Both the position numbers and the translations under genes were made by a program. Of a stretch of DNA of 8,144 bases, positions 6,827 through 8,144 are shown one piece after another. The stretch's first letter is position 1; every line of letters starts with the position of its first letter. Below the pieces are notes generated by a model, which made no database searches, had not been told where the DNA came from, and saw only the letters and a program-made list of their open reading frames with translations. This DNA is from Bacteroidales bacterium (GTDB taxonomy: Bacteria; Bacteroidota; Bacteroidia; Bacteroidales; P3), in the NCBI GenBank assembly GCA_016281475.1, contig JAEEIS010000154.1, positions 1 to 8,144 on the forward strand, in the 5' to 3' direction.

Positions 6827-6867
6827 AAAAACTAAAAAGTGTCTGATGCAAACACTTTTTAGTTTTT
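6827..6867 (-). terminator. 16-bp perfect hairpin between rpsP and rimM (terminator or attenuator)
   Basis: AAAAACTAAAAAGTGT (6827-6842) and ACACTTTTTAGTTTTT (6852-6867) form a perfect 16-bp inverted repeat with a 9-nt loop. On the minus strand the stem runs into GCTTTTTAA. It sits 23 nt after the rpsP stop and ends 20 nt before the rimM ATG. It can act as a terminator of rpsP, a partial terminator reducing rimM expression, or an mRNA-stabilising 3' end. The symmetry allows function on either strand, but no plus-strand gene needs it. Confidence 0.8.
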
Positions 6868-6889
6868 ACCTTCTAGTTTCTTCTTTGTT

Positions 6890-7447
6890 TTACTCAGCGG
6901 CGGGAGCCTCTTCGGCCTCGGCAGCGGGAGCCTCCTCGGCGGCAGCAGCCTCGGCAGCGGCCTTGGCCTCAGCCTCAGCCTCGGCAGCGGCCTTGCGCTT
7001 GGCAGCGACGGCGGCAGCCTTAGCCTCGTTGAACTTCTTCTCGCCTTCGAGACGATCCTTCTTCACCTCGCGGAGCTTGCTCTCGGTCTCGCTCTTAGCG
7101 GCGGCAATCTTGGCCTCCTTGGCCTGGAGCCACTCGTTGAACTTCACGTCGGCCTGTTCCTGGCTGATGGCGCCCTTCTCGACACCAATCTGCAGATGAC
7201 GTTTCAGCAAAACGCCCTTATAGGAGAGGATACGACGGCAGGTGTCGCTAGGCTGGGCACCGTTCTTGAGCCACTGCACGGACTTGTCGACATCGAGTAC
7301 GATAGTGGCGGGGTTGGTCAGAGGATTGTACGTGCCTAATTTCTCGATAAATCTTCCGTCCCGAGGTGCACGACCATCCGCAACAACGATATGGTAGAAG
7401 GGTTGATTCTTTTTACCATGACGCTGTAATCTAATTCTTGCAGGCAT
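6890..7447 (-). CDS. rpsP: 30S ribosomal protein S16 with long Ala/Glu-rich C-terminal tail
   Basis: A primary-binding 30S protein contacting 16S rRNA. The core is canonical: [20 protein letters not shown] at 1-20, then [22 protein letters not shown] to 42, and the [19 protein letters not shown] region near 56-74. The usual bacterial S16 is about 80-90 residues; this one is 185. The extension has a partly structured part (about 90-140) and a low-complexity tail (142-185) of Ala, Glu and Lys ending APAAE. Long S16 tails are normal in Bacteroidetes. The ATG at 7447 begins the family's invariant MPxRIRLxRxG. It has its own strong promoter (7501-7531) and a hairpin after the stop. Confidence 0.97.
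   Translation of the reverse strand: MPARIRLQRHGKKNQPFYHIVVADGRAPRDGRFIEKLGTYNPLTNPATIVLDVDKSVQWLKNGAQPSDTCRRILSYKGVLLKRHLQIGVEKGAISQEQADVKFNEWLQAKEAKIAAAKSETESKLREVKKDRLEGEKKFNEAKAAAVAAKRKAAAEAEAEAKAAAEAAAAEEAPAAEAEEAPAAE
6946..6995 (-). repeat. 20-bp direct repeat in the S16 tail
   Basis: CAGCCTCGGCAGCGGCCTTG (plus-strand reading) occurs at 6946-6965 and 6976-6995, exactly 30 nt apart, so ten codons. It encodes part of the Ala/Glu/Lys tail and points to in-frame expansion by duplication. Confidence 0.85.
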
Positions 7448-7500
7448 AATTGTTTGTCTTTTAAGTTGTTAATTAAAAATTGTTTATTCAAATCAGAGTG

Positions 7501-7531
7501 CAAAGATACAACTTTTTTTTCATCCACACAA
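7501..7531 (-). promoter_or_regulatory. Bacteroidetes-type promoter of rpsP
   Basis: On the minus strand a TTG (7531-7529) is followed after 20 nt by TATCTTTG (7508-7501), matching the phylum's -33 TTG / -7 TAnnTTTG promoter. The predicted start is near 7495, giving a leader of about 48 nt that is AT-rich with no strong Shine-Dalgarno, as usual for Bacteroidetes. This is the best promoter in the window. Confidence 0.85.
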
Positions 7532-7893
7532 TTTTTTCTTCCCGATGGTAAAAAAAATGTGCCGCCGACGCCTCCCTCCGCCGACGCCTACCCCCCTCCA
7601 GTCCGCCTTTCGTGCCCCTCGCGCACCCCTACTTACCCGCACCACGCCCCCACCTGACTCCCGCGAACCGTCGGATTTCCTAAAATTCATCATCGATCGT
7701 TCCTCGCTATGAGAGCCTTAACAAGTCCCCTAATCGGTAAAAATCGGTACAAAGAAGTAGGAATCGGCACGAAGCGGTAGAAATCGGTAAGGGAGAGAAA
7801 AAAAAAGGTTATGGGGGCAGCAGGAAGGGCTGCGCGGGGTGGTTGGGAGGCAGAAGGGCGGTACTGGGGATTGGCCGGTTAGGCTCGTGGCGA
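7532..7893. other. Gene-free region upstream of rpsP with biased composition
   Basis: I find no credible gene or structured RNA here. The plus strand is strikingly pyrimidine-rich from about 7558 to 7670 (C-runs), then purine-rich from about 7735 to 7880, with a 9-A run at 7798-7806. The 12-mer CCGCCGACGCCT is repeated at 7562-7573 and 7578-7589. It also holds the 10-bp-period array described separately. It may be degenerate sequence flanking the IS element. Confidence 0.6.
7732..7791 (+). repeat. Six tandem 10-bp units around AATCGGTA
   Basis: Units begin at 7732, 7742, 7752, 7762, 7772 and 7782, exactly 10 nt apart. They read AATCGGTAAA, AATCGGTACA, AAGAAGTAGG, AATCGGCACG, AAGCGGTAGA and AATCGGTAAG. 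Three carry a perfect AATCGGTA and the third unit is the most diverged. A 10-nt period places every unit on the same face of the DNA helix. No reading frame uses it. It could be a protein-binding array, a simple tandem repeat or part of a dispersed repeat. Confidence 0.8.
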
Positions 7894-8144
7894 CAGGGCA
7901 AACGCATCAAATTTCCAGTAAAGAGAAGAGGTAATCGATACTCCAGCCAGCCTTCAGCCGCTTGGTTACGAGACTACCCTTGCCCTTGTCGCGCTTAAGG
8001 ATGTTGAGTGAGAATTTTCGTACAAGGGCGAAGTTCTCGGCGGCCATGCCGGCGCGCTTCCTCTGCTGGTCTTCTCCGAAAGTCATGTCCAGCACCCAGT
8101 GCAGCGAGTTCTCCACGCGCCAGTGGCTGCGGATGTATTGGACG
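7894..8144 (-). mobile_element. ISAs1-family insertion sequence, one end
   Basis: The element is recognised from its transposase 3' end, which runs off the right edge. The outer boundary is a guess: CAGGGCAAACGCATCA begins at 7894, 13 nt past the transposase stop, and starts with CA like many IS ends. The opposite terminal repeat and target duplication are outside the window, so the exact end is unproven. Confidence 0.55.
7907..8144 (-). CDS. ISAs1-family transposase, C-terminal part
   Basis: The last 78 or so residues of a DDE transposase related to H-repeat/ISAs1 proteins; the N-terminal ~300 residues lie beyond the right edge. The reading frame is open to the edge, giving VQYIRSHWRVENSLHWVLDM, whose VENSLHW glutamate (codon 8113-8111) is the third catalytic acidic residue of the DDE triad. 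This is followed by FGEDQQRKRAG, AENFALVRKFSLNILK and KRLKAGWSIDYLFSLL, all standard for the family's C terminus. The GTG at 8116 is inside the conserved block and is not a real start. The visible part has no frameshift or stop, so the gene may be intact. Confidence 0.92.
   Translation of the reverse strand, partial: VQYIRSHWRVENSLHWVLDMTFGEDQQRKRAGMAAENFALVRKFSLNILKRDKGKGSLVTKRLKAGWSIDYLFSLLEI

Noticed and set aside
7454..7657. Small plus-strand open frame upstream of rpsP
   Set aside because: It overlaps the rpsP promoter in the opposite direction, encodes a proline-rich stretch from C-runs, and has no family resemblance.
7732..7791. Could the AATCGGTA units be replication iterons?
   Set aside because: No replication initiator gene is nearby, units are shorter than typical iterons, and the setting is chromosomal. 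Left as a repeat of unknown role.
7798..7833. GCAGC/GCTGC stem with a T-run on the minus strand as a terminator after the transposase
   Set aside because: The stem is only 5 bp and about ten bases separate it from the T-run, so it does not meet the usual terminator pattern.

Overview
The window looks like chromosomal DNA from a member of the Bacteroidales (Bacteroides/Prevotella-like). The grounds are: a perfect Bacteroidetes-type promoter (TTG, 20-nt gap, TATCTTTG) ahead of rpsP; leaders rich in A and T with little Shine-Dalgarno signal; ribosomal protein S16 with the long Ala/Glu/Lys tail seen in this phylum; a DksA-like protein that has lost most of its zinc ligands; a fused double-ATPase peptide transporter subunit; and intergenic repeats built on CACGAAT/ATTCGTG. 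Genus and species cannot be fixed from this stretch alone.

Layout. Positions 1-922 (minus) hold most of an ornithine aminotransferase gene (rocD), cut by the window edge. An AT-rich divergent region (923-1071) separates it from a plus-strand pair: a 571-residue fused dipeptide/oligopeptide ABC ATPase (1072-2787) and a PD-(D/E)XK 'Rpn/putative transposase' family protein with an (R/K/L)AEG repeat tract (2842-3783). These converge on a leftward gene train, and the convergent gap (3784-4017) carries a large imperfect palindrome. In transcription order (right to left) the train is rpsP (7447-6890), a strong 16-bp hairpin, rimM (6806-6282), a terminator overlapping the rimM stop, a dksA/traR-family gene (6173-5772), a weak hairpin, then a two-gene unit of a short-chain dehydrogenase (5687-4860) and an aldo/keto reductase (4854-4018) five bases apart. 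Upstream of the rpsP promoter lie about 360 bases with no credible gene but with a 10-bp-period repeat array. The right edge (7907-8144, minus) is the 3' end of an ISAs1-family transposase gene.

How the genes work together. rpsP and rimM are a conserved translation module: S16 is a 30S protein and RimM helps mature the 30S subunit. The DksA-like protein probably acts on RNA polymerase. The SDR/AKR pair looks like a small oxidoreductase operon, possibly for sugar or lipid modification, but its substrate cannot be read from sequence. RocD links ornithine to glutamate semialdehyde. The ABC ATPase lacks adjacent permease or binding-protein genes, so its partners must be elsewhere.

No clearly new multi-gene system is visible. 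The most interesting items are small: an apparent intergenic-type repeat sitting in frame inside the linker of the fused ABC ATPase, the palindromic CACGAAT array, the 10-bp-period array beside the IS element, the hairpin between rpsP and rimM, and a DksA homologue that keeps the active tip residues while losing three of four zinc cysteines.
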